Part shown: positions 26,948 through 35,511 of the stretch, piece by piece
Layout: the number at the start of each line of letters is the position of its first letter
How positions within the stretch are numbered: position 1 is the stretch's first letter
The notes under the pieces: generated by a model
What the model saw: the letters and a program-made list of their open reading frames with translations, nothing else
Databases searched by the model: none
Told to the model about the DNA's origin: nothing
Translations under genes and position numbers: made by a program
Origin: Sphaerisporangium sp040685555
Lineage (GTDB): Bacteria > Actinomycetota > Actinomycetes > Streptosporangiales > Streptosporangiaceae
Length of the DNA: 64,000 nucleotides
Assembly: GCF_040685555.1 (NCBI RefSeq)
Contig: NZ_JBFBIK010000003.1
Span: 110,369-174,368, forward strand
Reading direction: 5' to 3'

Positions 26948-27290
26948 AAGAGCCAATGAATCACAAGTGACTAACGCTGGACGCCATCGTCGCCTTGTAC
27001 GGTGAATGGCTCGCGAAGATGGCCCAGGCGGGTCCCCTCTGAACGACGCCCGATCGTCGCGGGGTGAATTGCGAGCGATGCCGGGAACATGCACGGGTCT
27101 CCTTCAACTTCTCCCCAACCGCGGTATTTGCGGCGGCAAACATCCAACGGCTCGCGCTCACCGCTCGTGGGCAATCAGATGCTCCCCGTGTCTAATGGTC
27201 GACGCATGAGGAACGGCCGGGCCGGTCTGGAGGGGCATCCCTTTGAGGCCAAATCGGCCGACCGACGTCATCGATATCAGGGGAGAAATC
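26948..27290. other. Intergenic region without a recognisable gene
   Basis: About 340 bases between the methyltransferase promoter and the crystallin-like gene. Short open frames here have no ribosome site or recognisable motif. The GGGGAG at 27280-27285 belongs to the next gene. Confidence 0.5.
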
Positions 27291-27749
27291 GTGACTAATC
27301 GCGTCGTGTTCTATTTGGGAGCGGCTGCCGCCGCCGCTGTGACCGCGTTCTCGCTCCCGGCCGCGACGGCCATGGCCGCGACGGTTGACGACACTCCTGT
27401 CGCCGACTCAGGGCTGCCTTCGGGCGTCGTCAAGCTGACCGACAGCGAGCAGTGCCCGACGAAGACGCTGTGCCTCTACCGCGACTACGGCAGGAGCGGC
27501 CCGGCCTACGGCGTCGGGGCGGGCCACCCGGTGGACCTCAACAAGCTGCCCGTCGCCGGCGGCGTGGCCGGGCGACCCAGCGCGGCCAACAACGTCTCCT
27601 CCTGGGTCAACAACACCGACCACAAGGCGAAGCTGATCAACATCGACCCTCCCGGGCTCACCCGGACGCTGAAGGCCGGGCGCTCCCTTGAGGAGCCGGC
27701 CGCCACCAACGACACGGTCGACAAGATCGAGTGGCCGGCGGGCAAGTAA
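27291..27749 (+). CDS. Secreted crystallin-like protein (peptidase inhibitor I36-like)
   Basis: 152 residues. A signal peptide ends near AMAA (about 30). The mature part has CLYRDYGRSGPAYGVGAG and NVSSWVNNTD, the pattern of the beta/gamma-crystallin-like fold grouped with inhibitor family I36 in actinobacteria. Only one cysteine pair is visible (CPTKTLC). It is probably extracellular; inhibition of a protease is possible but unproven. The GTG at 27291 has GGGGAG five bases upstream. A terminator follows 11 bases after the stop. Confidence 0.75.
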   Translation: MTNRVVFYLGAAAAAAVTAFSLPAATAMAATVDDTPVADSGLPSGVVKLTDSEQCPTKTLCLYRDYGRSGPAYGVGAGHPVDLNKLPVAGGVAGRPSAANNVSSWVNNTDHKAKLINIDPPGLTRTLKAGRSLEEPAATNDTVDKIEWPAGK

Positions 27750-27760
27750 CCTCCACCTCG

Positions 27761-27791
27761 CCCCGGGCCGCCCGAGACGGACGGCCCGGGG
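27761..27791 (+). terminator. Terminator after the crystallin-like gene
   Basis: CCCCGGGCCG (27761-27770) pairs perfectly with CGGCCCGGGG (27782-27791) across an 11-base loop, followed by CTTTCG. It can also serve the convergent NrfD gene, which ends at 27827. Confidence 0.75.
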
Positions 27792-27826
27792 CTTTCGCGT
27801 CCGGGGTCACAGACCGCGACGGACGC

Positions 27827-28765
27827 TCACGAGCGTCCGGCCGGTTGCGCGGACGCGCGGGCGCGCTGGGGAACGACGGTGTAGCGCGGGTCCTTGGCCG
27901 AGACGACGCCCGCCGAGAACACGCTCAGACGGACGCAGGCCGACGCGGCCATGAGAGCCGCCCCCGCCAGCACGGCGATGGAGCGCTTCCGCCCCGCCAG
28001 CATCGCGCCCGCGGCGCCCGCCACGGCCAGCGCCTCTCCCGCACGGAGCAGGGTGCCCGCGCGTCCCCGCTCGTACGACTCGGCGATCATGCCCATGCGG
28101 CGGCGCATCAGCCGCCCGGCGACCAGTTCCAGTGTGGTGCCCAGCACGGCCGCGCGGCGCGCGGGGGCGTTCTCCGAGGACGGCGCGGCGATCATGGCGG
28201 CGCCCGCCGCCGTGGCCGTGGCGGAGCCGGCGAACAGGTACGGCATCTCCCGGTAGCCCTCGTGCCAGGCGGGCACGGCGGTGTCGCTCACCAGCACGGC
28301 CGTGTAGGTCGTGATCGCCGGCCCGATCACCGCGGCCCCGTAACACGCCGCGCGGCCGGCGAGCGGGAACCGTCCGGTGAGATCGGTGAGCATGCTGATC
28401 CCTACCAGCGGCGCGTACGCGGTCAGCAGCCAGGTGCCCACGCTCATCGGCGAGGTCGGCTTGAAGGTCCTGAGCATGTTGATGAAGCGCTCCGGCCGTC
28501 CGAGATCCTCGACGAGCAGGGCGAGCGACATCGTGATCCCGGCGAGCGCGGCGCCCTTCCCGGCCCGGGCGAGCCCCGGACGCCCGGTGAGCTGGCCTCC
28601 GGCCGCGAACACCGACGAGGCCCCGGCCAAGCCTCCCAGGTAGAGATAGCTGCCGATGTTCACCTCGCGCCAGGTCGGCGCCTTCAGGATCGGGCGGTTG
28701 TAGTACGAGATGTACTCGTCCGCCATGTGCGTCGCCTGACCATCGAGGCGGCCTCGCGTCGTCAT
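27827..28765 (-). CDS. nrfD: NrfD/PsrC-like membrane subunit of formate dehydrogenase
   Basis: 312 residues with about eight or nine hydrophobic segments. It starts with YNRPILKAPTWREVNIGSYLYLGGLAG, the conserved N-terminus of NrfD-type quinone-reactive anchors, and has the usual ALLVEDLGRPERFINMLRTFKP loop. It would pass electrons from the iron-sulfur subunit to menaquinone in the membrane. It is the last gene of the alpha-beta-NrfD operon, 30 bases after the ferredoxin gene. It replaces the cytochrome b subunit of E. coli FDH-N. Confidence 0.9.
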   Translation of the reverse strand: MTTRGRLDGQATHMADEYISYYNRPILKAPTWREVNIGSYLYLGGLAGASSVFAAGGQLTGRPGLARAGKGAALAGITMSLALLVEDLGRPERFINMLRTFKPTSPMSVGTWLLTAYAPLVGISMLTDLTGRFPLAGRAACYGAAVIGPAITTYTAVLVSDTAVPAWHEGYREMPYLFAGSATATAAGAAMIAAPSSENAPARRAAVLGTTLELVAGRLMRRRMGMIAESYERGRAGTLLRAGEALAVAGAAGAMLAGRKRSIAVLAGAALMAASACVRLSVFSAGVVSAKDPRYTVVPQRARASAQPAGRS

Positions 28766-28795
28766 TTCACTCTCCTTGGTGCGTCCGGGCGTGGC

Positions 28796-29665
28796 TCATC
28801 GGGGCCCCGCGACGAAGGCGGTGGCGATGCCGCAGGCCAGGGTCAGTGCGGCGACGGCCGCGTGCCGCCACATCGATGGCAGGTCGCGGGTCGTGTCCTT
28901 CGGGGCCGGGGGCAGGCCGTACACCTCGGGCTCGTCGAGCAGCAGGAAGAACGCGCCGTTGCCGCGCACCCCGTCGGCGGGGTCGTGGCCGTAGAGCCGG
29001 GCGTCGGTGACGCCGTCCTGGCGCAGTTCCTGGACGCGGGCGGCGGCACGCTGCAGCAGTTCGTCCAGCGGCCCGTACTGGATGGACTCGGTCGGGCAGG
29101 CCTTCGCGCACGCGGGGGTGAGGTCGTCCACCAGCCGGTCGTAGCACATGGTGCACTTGAACACCCGGCCGTCGTCCTCGCGCTTGTCGATCACGCCGTA
29201 CGGGCAGGCGGAGACGCAGTAACCGCAGCCGTTGCAGATGTCCTGCTGCACGACCACGGTGCCGAACTCGGTGCGGAAGAGCGAGCCGGTCGGGCAGACG
29301 TCGAGGCAGGCGGCGTCGGTGCAGTGCTTGCACACGTCGGAGGCCATCAGCCAGCGCAGGTCGCCCATGCCCTGGTCGCCGGAGTCCGCCGGCTTCCTGA
29401 TCGGCTTGCGCTGCTCGATGAAGGCGACGTGCCTCCAGGTGGACGCGGACAGCTGCTCGGTGTTGTCGAAGGACAGGCCGGTGAACTCGAACGGCGGGTC
29501 CGCCGGGAGCTGGTTCCACTCCTTGCAGGCCACCTCGCACGCCTTGCATCCGATGCACACCGAGGTGTCGGTGAAGAAGCCCATCCGCGGCGGATGCTCG
29601 GCGTAGCCGGTCTCCTCCTGGACCTCGGGCAGCCTCGTGGCCACCGGGATCGACCGCACGGTCAT
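28796..29665 (-). CDS. Formate dehydrogenase iron-sulfur subunit (four 4Fe-4S)
   Basis: 289 residues. Four cysteine groups are visible: CIGCKACEVACKEW, CKHCTDAACLDVCP, CNGCGYCVSACPYG and CTMCYDRL...CAKACP. A hydrophobic C-terminal helix (AAVAALTLACGIATAFVAG) probably anchors it. It carries electrons from the molybdenum/tungsten subunit to the NrfD anchor. The ATG at 29665 follows AGGAGG that lies inside the last codons of the alpha gene, with one base between stop and start. Confidence 0.93.
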   Translation of the reverse strand: MTVRSIPVATRLPEVQEETGYAEHPPRMGFFTDTSVCIGCKACEVACKEWNQLPADPPFEFTGLSFDNTEQLSASTWRHVAFIEQRKPIRKPADSGDQGMGDLRWLMASDVCKHCTDAACLDVCPTGSLFRTEFGTVVVQQDICNGCGYCVSACPYGVIDKREDDGRVFKCTMCYDRLVDDLTPACAKACPTESIQYGPLDELLQRAAARVQELRQDGVTDARLYGHDPADGVRGNGAFFLLLDEPEVYGLPPAPKDTTRDLPSMWRHAAVAALTLACGIATAFVAGPR

Positions 29666-29666
29666 C

Positions 29667-32600
29667 TCAGACCTCCTGGTGAGCGGGCTCGGTGATGCCG
29701 GCCCGGCGACGGAACGTCTCCACCAGCCGCGGCAGCCCGACCCCGCGCGGGCGCCGTCCTGGCTGGATGTCCGCGGTGAACGCCTTGTCCTCCTGGATGT
29801 CGGCGTTCGGGTCGAGCACGATGGGCGCCAGCTCGTTCGCCGGGTCGCCGGTGGCGCAGCCGTTCGGCCCGTAGTGGTACGGCAGGCCGATCTGGTGGAC
29901 GACACGGCCGTTCATGCTGAGCCCGGGGATCCTGTCGGTCACCAGGACCTTGGCCTCGATCGCACCCCGGGCGGTGATGATCGTGGCCCAGCCGCCGTGC
30001 TCCAGCATGCGTTCCTCGGCGAGCGCCGGCGAGACCTCGCAGAACATCTCCGGCTGGAGCTCCGCGAGGTAGGGCAGCCAGCGGCTCATGCCGCCCGCCG
30101 TGAAGTGCTCAGTGAGCCGGTAGGTGGTGACGACGTACGGATAGACCTCGCTGCCCGGCGGGTGGTATCGGTTGCCCGGACGGTCGTATGTCACCCGTAC
30201 CGGGTTGCTCCGGTGCGTGCGGTACAGCGGGTTATCGCAGGGGGTGTCCTGCGGCTCGTAGTGCACCGGCAGCGGCCCGTCCAGGAGCCCGGCCGGGGCG
30301 TACAGCCAGCCCTTGCCGTCGCCCTGCATGATGAACGGGTCGATCCCCGACAGCGCGTCGGCGCCCAAGGCGTCGTCCGGGGGCCGGTAGTCGGGTGGGC
30401 GGTCGTCGATGAAGTCCGGGAGGTCGTGCCCGGTCCACCGGCCCCGCTCCGCGTCCCACCAGACGTACGCCTTGCGCGCGCTCCACGGGTTCCCGTCCGG
30501 ATCGGCCGAGGCGCGGTTGTACAGCGTGCGCCGGTTCAGCGGCCACGCCCAGCCCCATTCGGGCGACACCCAGCTCTGCTCGGTGTGGGGCTTTCGGCGG
30601 GCCGCCTGGTTCACCCCGTCCGCGAACACCCCGCAGTAGATCCAGCATCCGCACGAGGTCGACCCGTCGCCGCGCAGCTGCGTGTAGGTCGACAGCAGGC
30701 TCCCGTCCGGGCCGTACCCGTTGATCTCCCGCAGCACGGCCGCGGCGCTCGGCTCACGCATCTCACCCTCGACCGGGTAGTCCCAGGCCAGGTCCTGGAT
30801 CGCGCGGTCGCACGGGTCGTCGGACCCCGCCAGCCGCTCCTTGACGAGCCGGCCGAGGTGGTAGACGAACCACAGGTCGCTGCGGCAGTCACCGCTCGGT
30901 TCAACGGCCGTGTCGTGCCACTGGAGGAGCCGGTTGGTGTTGGTGAACGTGCCGTCCTTCTCGGTGTGGGAGGCCGCGGGGAAGAAGAAGACCTCGGTGC
31001 CGATCTGGTCGGTGCGCAGCTCGCCGCTCTGGATCTCCAGCCCGTCCTTCCACCAGGTCGCCGACTCGATCAGGGAGAAGTCCCGTACGACGAGCCAGTC
31101 GAGGTTCGCCATCCCGAGCCGCTGCAACCGGGTGTTGGCGGACCCCACCGCCGGGTTCTGACCGAACAGGAAGTAGCCCTTGCACACGCCGTCGAGCTGC
31201 GCCATGACCGTGTCGTAGGTGCTGTGCGAGCCGGTCAGCCGGGGCAGGTGACCGAAGCAGAAGTCGTTCTCAGCGGTGGCCGCGTCCCCGTAGTACGACT
31301 TGAGCAGGCTGACCACGTACGACCGGGCGTCGGCCCAGAAGCCCTTCTCGGTGCTGATGACGTCGACGAAGTCGTCGAGGTTCTCGTCGGTGTGCGCGTG
31401 CGGCATCGGGATGTAGCCGGGCAGCAGGTTGTACAGGGTGGGGATGTCGCTGGAGCCCTGGATGCTGGCATGGCCGCGCAGTGCCATGATGCCGCCGCCC
31501 GGCCGTCCGATGTTGCCGAGCAGCAACTGCAGGATGCTCGCCGTCCGTATGTACTGCGTGCCGACGGTGTGCTGCGTCCATCCCACCGCGTACGCGAAGG
31601 CGGTGGTGCGTTCTCGCCCGGAGTTCGAGGTCAGCGCGTCGCAGACCTTCATGAAGGTCTCGCGCGGGATCCCGCAGGTCTCCGCGACCACCTCGGGGGT
31701 GTAGCGCGCGAAGTGCCGCTTGAGTATCTGGTAGACGCAGCGAGGGTGGGTGAGCGTCTCGTCCCACTCAGGATGCGCGGTCACCGGGGCGCCGCCCGAG
31801 CCGTGCGCCTCGCTCATGCCGGGTACGTGGTACTCCTCCAGCCGCAGCCGCCGCCCCGAGACCGCCTGCACCTGGGGCCCCTTGTACTGCCAGCTGCTGA
31901 CGTCGTACTTGCGCGTCTCGGGGTTCCATCCGGAGAAGACACCGTCCAGGTCCTCGCTGTCGACGAAGTCGTCGGAGACGATGCTCGCGGCATTGGTGTA
32001 GTTGAGGACGTACTCCCGGAAATCCTTCCCCTCCGTCAGCACGTGGTTGATGATCGCCCCGAGGAACGCGATGTCGGTGCCCGCGCGGATCGGCACGTAC
32101 AGGTCGGCCATGGCGCTCGTGCGGCTGAAGCGGGGGTCCACGTGGATGATCGTGGCGCCGCGCAGCTTGGCCTCCATCACCCACTGGAAGCCGACCGGGT
32201 GCGCCTCCGCGAAGTTGGAGCCCTCGATGATGATGCAGTCGGAGTGCTGCAGATCCTGCATGAACGTGGTCGAGCCGCCCCGGCCGAAGGAGGTGCCGAG
32301 CCCGGTCACCGTCGAGCTGTGGCATACCCGGGCCTGGTTCTCCACCTGCACGACGCCGAGCCCGGTCATCAGCTTCTTGATGAAGTAGTTCTCCTCGTTG
32401 TCGAGGGTGGCGCCGCCGAGGCTCGCGATGCCCATGGTCCGCGCCACGCGCCTGCCGTCGCACTCCTCCTCCCAGGTCTCCTGCCGGGTGCGCACCACCC
32501 GGTCGGCGACCATTTGCATGGCGGTGTCGAGGTCGAGCCGCTCCCACTCGGTGGCGTACGGCCTGCGGTACATCACCACGTGCTCGCGACCTGGACCGGT

Positions 32601-32888
32601 GGTGAGCTGGAGCGACGCCGAGCCCTTGGGGCAGAGCCTGCCCCGGCTGATCGGGGAGTCGGGGTCGCCCTCGATCTGGACGACCTTCTCGTCACGGACG
32701 TAGACGTCCTGCCCGCAGCCCACGGCGCAGTAAGGGCAGACCGACTTCACCACCCGGTCGGCGGTGGCGACGCGGGATTTCAGCGCGTCGGTCTTGGGCG
32801 ATCTGACCGCCACGCCCAGCCCGCATGGGTCGGGGCCGGTGAGCTGCCGAAACACCGGCCACCGACCCAGGAAACCACTGATCCCCAT
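29667..32888 (-). CDS. Formate dehydrogenase major subunit (cysteine type)
   Basis: 1073 residues, the FDH-N/O size. The [4Fe-4S] ligands are C51, C54, C58 and C86 (CPYCAVGC...CPKG). The metal ligand is C189 in NQARVCHSSTV, encoded by TGC, where E. coli FDH-N has selenocysteine. The enzyme oxidises formate to CO2 with a bis-MGD cofactor. No twin-arginine signal is obvious at the start, so a cytoplasmic-side orientation or export by another route remains open. The ATG at 32888 has GGGGG upstream; the frame also allows GTG 32942. Confidence 0.92.
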   Translation of the reverse strand: MGISGFLGRWPVFRQLTGPDPCGLGVAVRSPKTDALKSRVATADRVVKSVCPYCAVGCGQDVYVRDEKVVQIEGDPDSPISRGRLCPKGSASLQLTTGPGREHVVMYRRPYATEWERLDLDTAMQMVADRVVRTRQETWEEECDGRRVARTMGIASLGGATLDNEENYFIKKLMTGLGVVQVENQARVCHSSTVTGLGTSFGRGGSTTFMQDLQHSDCIIIEGSNFAEAHPVGFQWVMEAKLRGATIIHVDPRFSRTSAMADLYVPIRAGTDIAFLGAIINHVLTEGKDFREYVLNYTNAASIVSDDFVDSEDLDGVFSGWNPETRKYDVSSWQYKGPQVQAVSGRRLRLEEYHVPGMSEAHGSGGAPVTAHPEWDETLTHPRCVYQILKRHFARYTPEVVAETCGIPRETFMKVCDALTSNSGRERTTAFAYAVGWTQHTVGTQYIRTASILQLLLGNIGRPGGGIMALRGHASIQGSSDIPTLYNLLPGYIPMPHAHTDENLDDFVDVISTEKGFWADARSYVVSLLKSYYGDAATAENDFCFGHLPRLTGSHSTYDTVMAQLDGVCKGYFLFGQNPAVGSANTRLQRLGMANLDWLVVRDFSLIESATWWKDGLEIQSGELRTDQIGTEVFFFPAASHTEKDGTFTNTNRLLQWHDTAVEPSGDCRSDLWFVYHLGRLVKERLAGSDDPCDRAIQDLAWDYPVEGEMREPSAAAVLREINGYGPDGSLLSTYTQLRGDGSTSCGCWIYCGVFADGVNQAARRKPHTEQSWVSPEWGWAWPLNRRTLYNRASADPDGNPWSARKAYVWWDAERGRWTGHDLPDFIDDRPPDYRPPDDALGADALSGIDPFIMQGDGKGWLYAPAGLLDGPLPVHYEPQDTPCDNPLYRTHRSNPVRVTYDRPGNRYHPPGSEVYPYVVTTYRLTEHFTAGGMSRWLPYLAELQPEMFCEVSPALAEERMLEHGGWATIITARGAIEAKVLVTDRIPGLSMNGRVVHQIGLPYHYGPNGCATGDPANELAPIVLDPNADIQEDKAFTADIQPGRRPRGVGLPRLVETFRRRAGITEPAHQEV

Positions 32889-32990
32889 TTCGCCCCCGTC
32901 CGCATCACCCGGCGAATCAACACCGTTGCCATCGGGGGGCACACCACGCTTTCTGCCCGTTCCTCCCCCGCCGGGAAGGACTCCAACCTC

Positions 32991-33058
32991 CTGGCTCTAG
33001 CCGGTGGGCACCTCGTACGGGCTGCTGGCTCTAGCCGGTGGGCACCTCGTACGGGCTG
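32991..33058 (-). repeat. Perfect 34-base tandem duplication
   Basis: CTGGCTCTAGCCGGTGGGCA and the following 14 bases occur at 32991-33024 and again, identical, at 33025-33058. The unit covers the last codons and stop of the truncated PEP-mutase gene on the reverse strand. Confidence 0.85.
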
Positions 33059-33342
33059 CGGCCGGACTTGATCGCGTCGAGCATCGTGCCCAGATACGCC
33101 TGGGCGGCGGCGTGCAGGCCGTGCCCGAAGCTCACCCGCGCGACGCCCAGCGCGCCCAGCTCGGCGAGGGACGGGACGCCGGGCCGGAACAGCACGTTGA
33201 TCGGCCCGTCGATCTCCCCGGCCAGGACCCGGATGTCGCCGGGCTCGGAGGCCAGGATCGGGTACACGCAGTCGGCCCCCGCCCGCAGGTAGCGGCGCCC
33301 GCGCTCCACCGCCTCGGCCAGCCGCTCGGCCCGCGTCTGCAA
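33031..33342 (-). pseudogene. C-terminal fragment of an isocitrate lyase/PEP phosphonomutase-like gene
   Basis: The 103-residue frame has VERGRRYLRAGADCVYPILA, INVLFRPGVPSLAELGALGVARVSFG and a terminal TMLDAIKSGRSPYEVPTG, all from the second half of PF13714 proteins (usual length about 260). The N-terminal active-site half is missing. Upstream DNA (33345-33420) instead encodes, on the plus strand, a short tail ending TVLGMPGTGELAA. The two pieces mark a deletion junction. Confidence 0.7.
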
Positions 33343-33426
33343 CCCGCCTACCCCGCCGCGATGGAAGCCCTCGCGACCGTCCTCGGCATGCCGGGAACCG
33401 GCGAGCTCGCGGCGTGAGGCCTAGGG

Positions 33427-34917
33427 TCAGTTGACGTCGAGCGGCTTGCCGGCCGGCGGCTCGGTGCCGTTCAGGCTGGGCGGCGTCGCGCCGGACAGCA
33501 GGGAGCGGGCGAGACCGAGACCGGTCCCGCCGAGCGTGAGCGCCTTGGCGAGCAGCTCCTCGACGCCCTGGGCGCCGTTCAGGACGACCATGTGGTCGAT
33601 GTTGCCGAACGCCTTGGAGCCGGCCTCGACGATCGCCGGCCAGTTCTCGGCGAGCTGCTGGGCGATCACCGCCTCCTGGTTCTCGGCGAGCGCCTGAGCA
33701 CGGGCCCTGATGGACTCGGCCTCGGCCAGACCCTTGGCCTTCGCCGCCTCGGCCTCGGCCAGACCACGCGCCCTGGCCGCCTCGGCCTCCGCGAGGCCCC
33801 GCGCCTGTGCCGCCGCCGCCTCGCCCTCACCCGTGGCACGGGACGCCGCGCCGGCCGCCTCGGCGCGAAGCCGCACGGACTCGGCCTCCGCCGCGGCGGC
33901 CTGCTTGACCTGGGACGCCTGGGCGACGGCGCGCAGCTCGGTCTCCCTGGCCTCGGCCTCCGCCTGGGCGATGCGGGCGTCGCGCTCGGCCTGCGACAGC
34001 GTCACCGTCTCGTACGCCCTGGCGTCGGCCGGCTTGCGCACCTGGGACTGCAGCCGCTGCTCCGCGAGCTGGGCCTCCAGCTCGGCGGCGCGGGTCTCCT
34101 GGACGACGACCTCCTGGCGCGCGGTCGCCTCGGACAGCGGGCCCGCCTGGCGCGACTTGGCGGCGGCCTGGTCGATCTCCGCCTGGTATCCGGCCTGCTG
34201 GATCTGCGACTCGCGGACGGCTCCGGCCTTCTTGGCGGCGGCGACCTGCTCGGCCTCGGTGGCCTCCTGGTCGCGCTGGGCCTCGGCGATGCGGGCCGAG
34301 GCGGCGACCCTGGCGGCGTGCGGCTTGCCGAGGTTGAGGATGTATCCCGTCTCGTCGTCGATCTCCTGGATCTGGAGGGAGTCGACCACCAGGCCGAGCT
34401 TGCTCATCTCGTCGGCGGCGCTGCTGCGGGTCTCGCCCGTCAGCCGCTCGCGGTTGAGGATGAGGTCCTCGACGGTCAGGTTGCCGATGATCGAGCGCAG
34501 GTGGCCGGTGAACAGCTCGTGGATGGCGCCGTTCATGCTGTCCTGCTGGTCGAGGAAGCGGCGGGCGGCGTTGGCGATCGAGACGAAGTCGTCGCCGACC
34601 TTGTAGATGATCACGCCGCGCACCTGGACGGGGATGCCCTGCTGGGTCACGCAGTTGACCTGGAGGTTGGTGGCCCGGCTGTCGAGCCGCAGCCGCCGCG
34701 CCGTCTGGAACCCGGGCAGCACGGCCGCGCCCTTACCCGTGATGATCTTGAAGCCGAGGCTGTCCGCCAGCTCGTTCCTCGTGTGCGCCCCGAGGCCGGA
34801 GATGATCAGCGCCTCGTTGGGCTCGGCGATCCGCCAGACGGCTTTGAACAGAAGGATGATGACGATGAGCAGGACGACGACACCGCCGGCCCAGATGGCC
34901 AGCTCCGTGGTGGTCAT
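33427..34917 (-). CDS. Flotillin-like SPFH-domain membrane protein
   Basis: 496 residues. One N-terminal membrane helix (about 8-27) is followed by the SPFH domain (about 28-200, with DSRATNLQVNCVTQQGIPVQV and VEDLILNRERLTGE). A long Ala/Glu-rich coiled coil (about 205-430) follows and contains four near-repeats of ARGLAEAEAA. Flotillins form scaffolds in ordered membrane domains. The ATG at 34917 has GGAGG seven bases upstream. The small NfeD-like gene ends 33 bases upstream, matching the usual flotillin/NfeD pairing. Confidence 0.9.
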   Translation of the reverse strand: MTTTELAIWAGGVVVLLIVIILLFKAVWRIAEPNEALIISGLGAHTRNELADSLGFKIITGKGAAVLPGFQTARRLRLDSRATNLQVNCVTQQGIPVQVRGVIIYKVGDDFVSIANAARRFLDQQDSMNGAIHELFTGHLRSIIGNLTVEDLILNRERLTGETRSSAADEMSKLGLVVDSLQIQEIDDETGYILNLGKPHAARVAASARIAEAQRDQEATEAEQVAAAKKAGAVRESQIQQAGYQAEIDQAAAKSRQAGPLSEATARQEVVVQETRAAELEAQLAEQRLQSQVRKPADARAYETVTLSQAERDARIAQAEAEARETELRAVAQASQVKQAAAAEAESVRLRAEAAGAASRATGEGEAAAAQARGLAEAEAARARGLAEAEAAKAKGLAEAESIRARAQALAENQEAVIAQQLAENWPAIVEAGSKAFGNIDHMVVLNGAQGVEELLAKALTLGGTGLGLARSLLSGATPPSLNGTEPPAGKPLDVN

Positions 34918-34949
34918 GGAGACCTCCGAAATGAGGGGGGAGAGGAGAG

Positions 34950-35150
34950 TCAGACGATCGCGCGTGCCACGTAGACCGTGCGCGGCGGCGAATAATCGAC
35001 GACGACGATGATGGTCCCCACCGGGATCTCTTCGTCGGGAAGCGTCGGATGCGCGTAGAAGGCCTCAACGCCCCCGCGTATCGGCACCATCACCTCACCC
35101 ACAAGGCCCGGCCCGATCTTGCCGGTCACCCTGCCCTGCCTGCCGACCAC
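34950..35150 (-). CDS. Short NfeD-like OB-fold protein
   Basis: 66 residues: GRQGRVTGKIGPGLVGEVMVPIRGG and IPVGTIIVVVDYSPPRTVYV, the pattern of the C-terminal OB-fold of NfeD proteins. It lacks the protease and membrane parts. It precedes the flotillin gene in the same direction and is probably co-transcribed, helping flotillin assembly. The GTG start at 35150 has only GGGG upstream. Confidence 0.7.
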   Translation of the reverse strand: MVGRQGRVTGKIGPGLVGEVMVPIRGGVEAFYAHPTLPDEEIPVGTIIVVVDYSPPRTVYVARAIV

Positions 35151-35511
35151 CCGTAAACACCCCGTCGTCGTACATCGACCGTGAACGCGAACGTTACCCC
35201 GTTTGCCCCGTCACATCATCAGCAGGTGAAGGGCTGAACAGCACTTCACCCCGACTTCGTACGTCCGCGCGCTTCGTCCTCATCCCGCCAACGACCGGCC
35301 TGGTCATCGCGTTCCCATCAACAACGGCGAAGCGGTCCGCGAAGCGGGATTTCGCCCGTGCGGGTGGCGCAATAAATGCCAAAAGAGTTGGCCCGCGCTC
35401 CGCGACACGCTCCTTTTTCCGCTTCACCCGACTGATGATCGCGGAATGATGGCTCATTTCCCGCTTGGCGGAGACTTTCCGGGAAGACGAGCACGCGAGC
35501 GTGGGCTGGGG
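35151..35511. other. Divergent intergenic region
   Basis: No gene is convincing. A GGTGAAG (35225-35231) / CTTCACC (35244-35250) inverted repeat with a 12-base loop may be a hairpin. The amine-oxidase frame is open from ATG 35446, so part of this may be coding. Confidence 0.4.

Noticed and set aside
29637..33071. 1144-codon plus-strand open frame opposite the formate dehydrogenase
   Set aside because: Composition is His/Arg/Val-rich with no domain, and the reverse strand encodes a well-conserved enzyme with all cofactor ligands.
33345..33420. Plus-strand tail ending TVLGMPGTGELAA
   Set aside because: It looks like the end of some gene, but it is too short to assign; noted only as part of the deletion junction.
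33700..33830. Tandem DNA repeats in the flotillin gene
   Set aside because: The repeated ARGLAEAEAA units are part of a normal flotillin coiled coil, not an independent repeat element.
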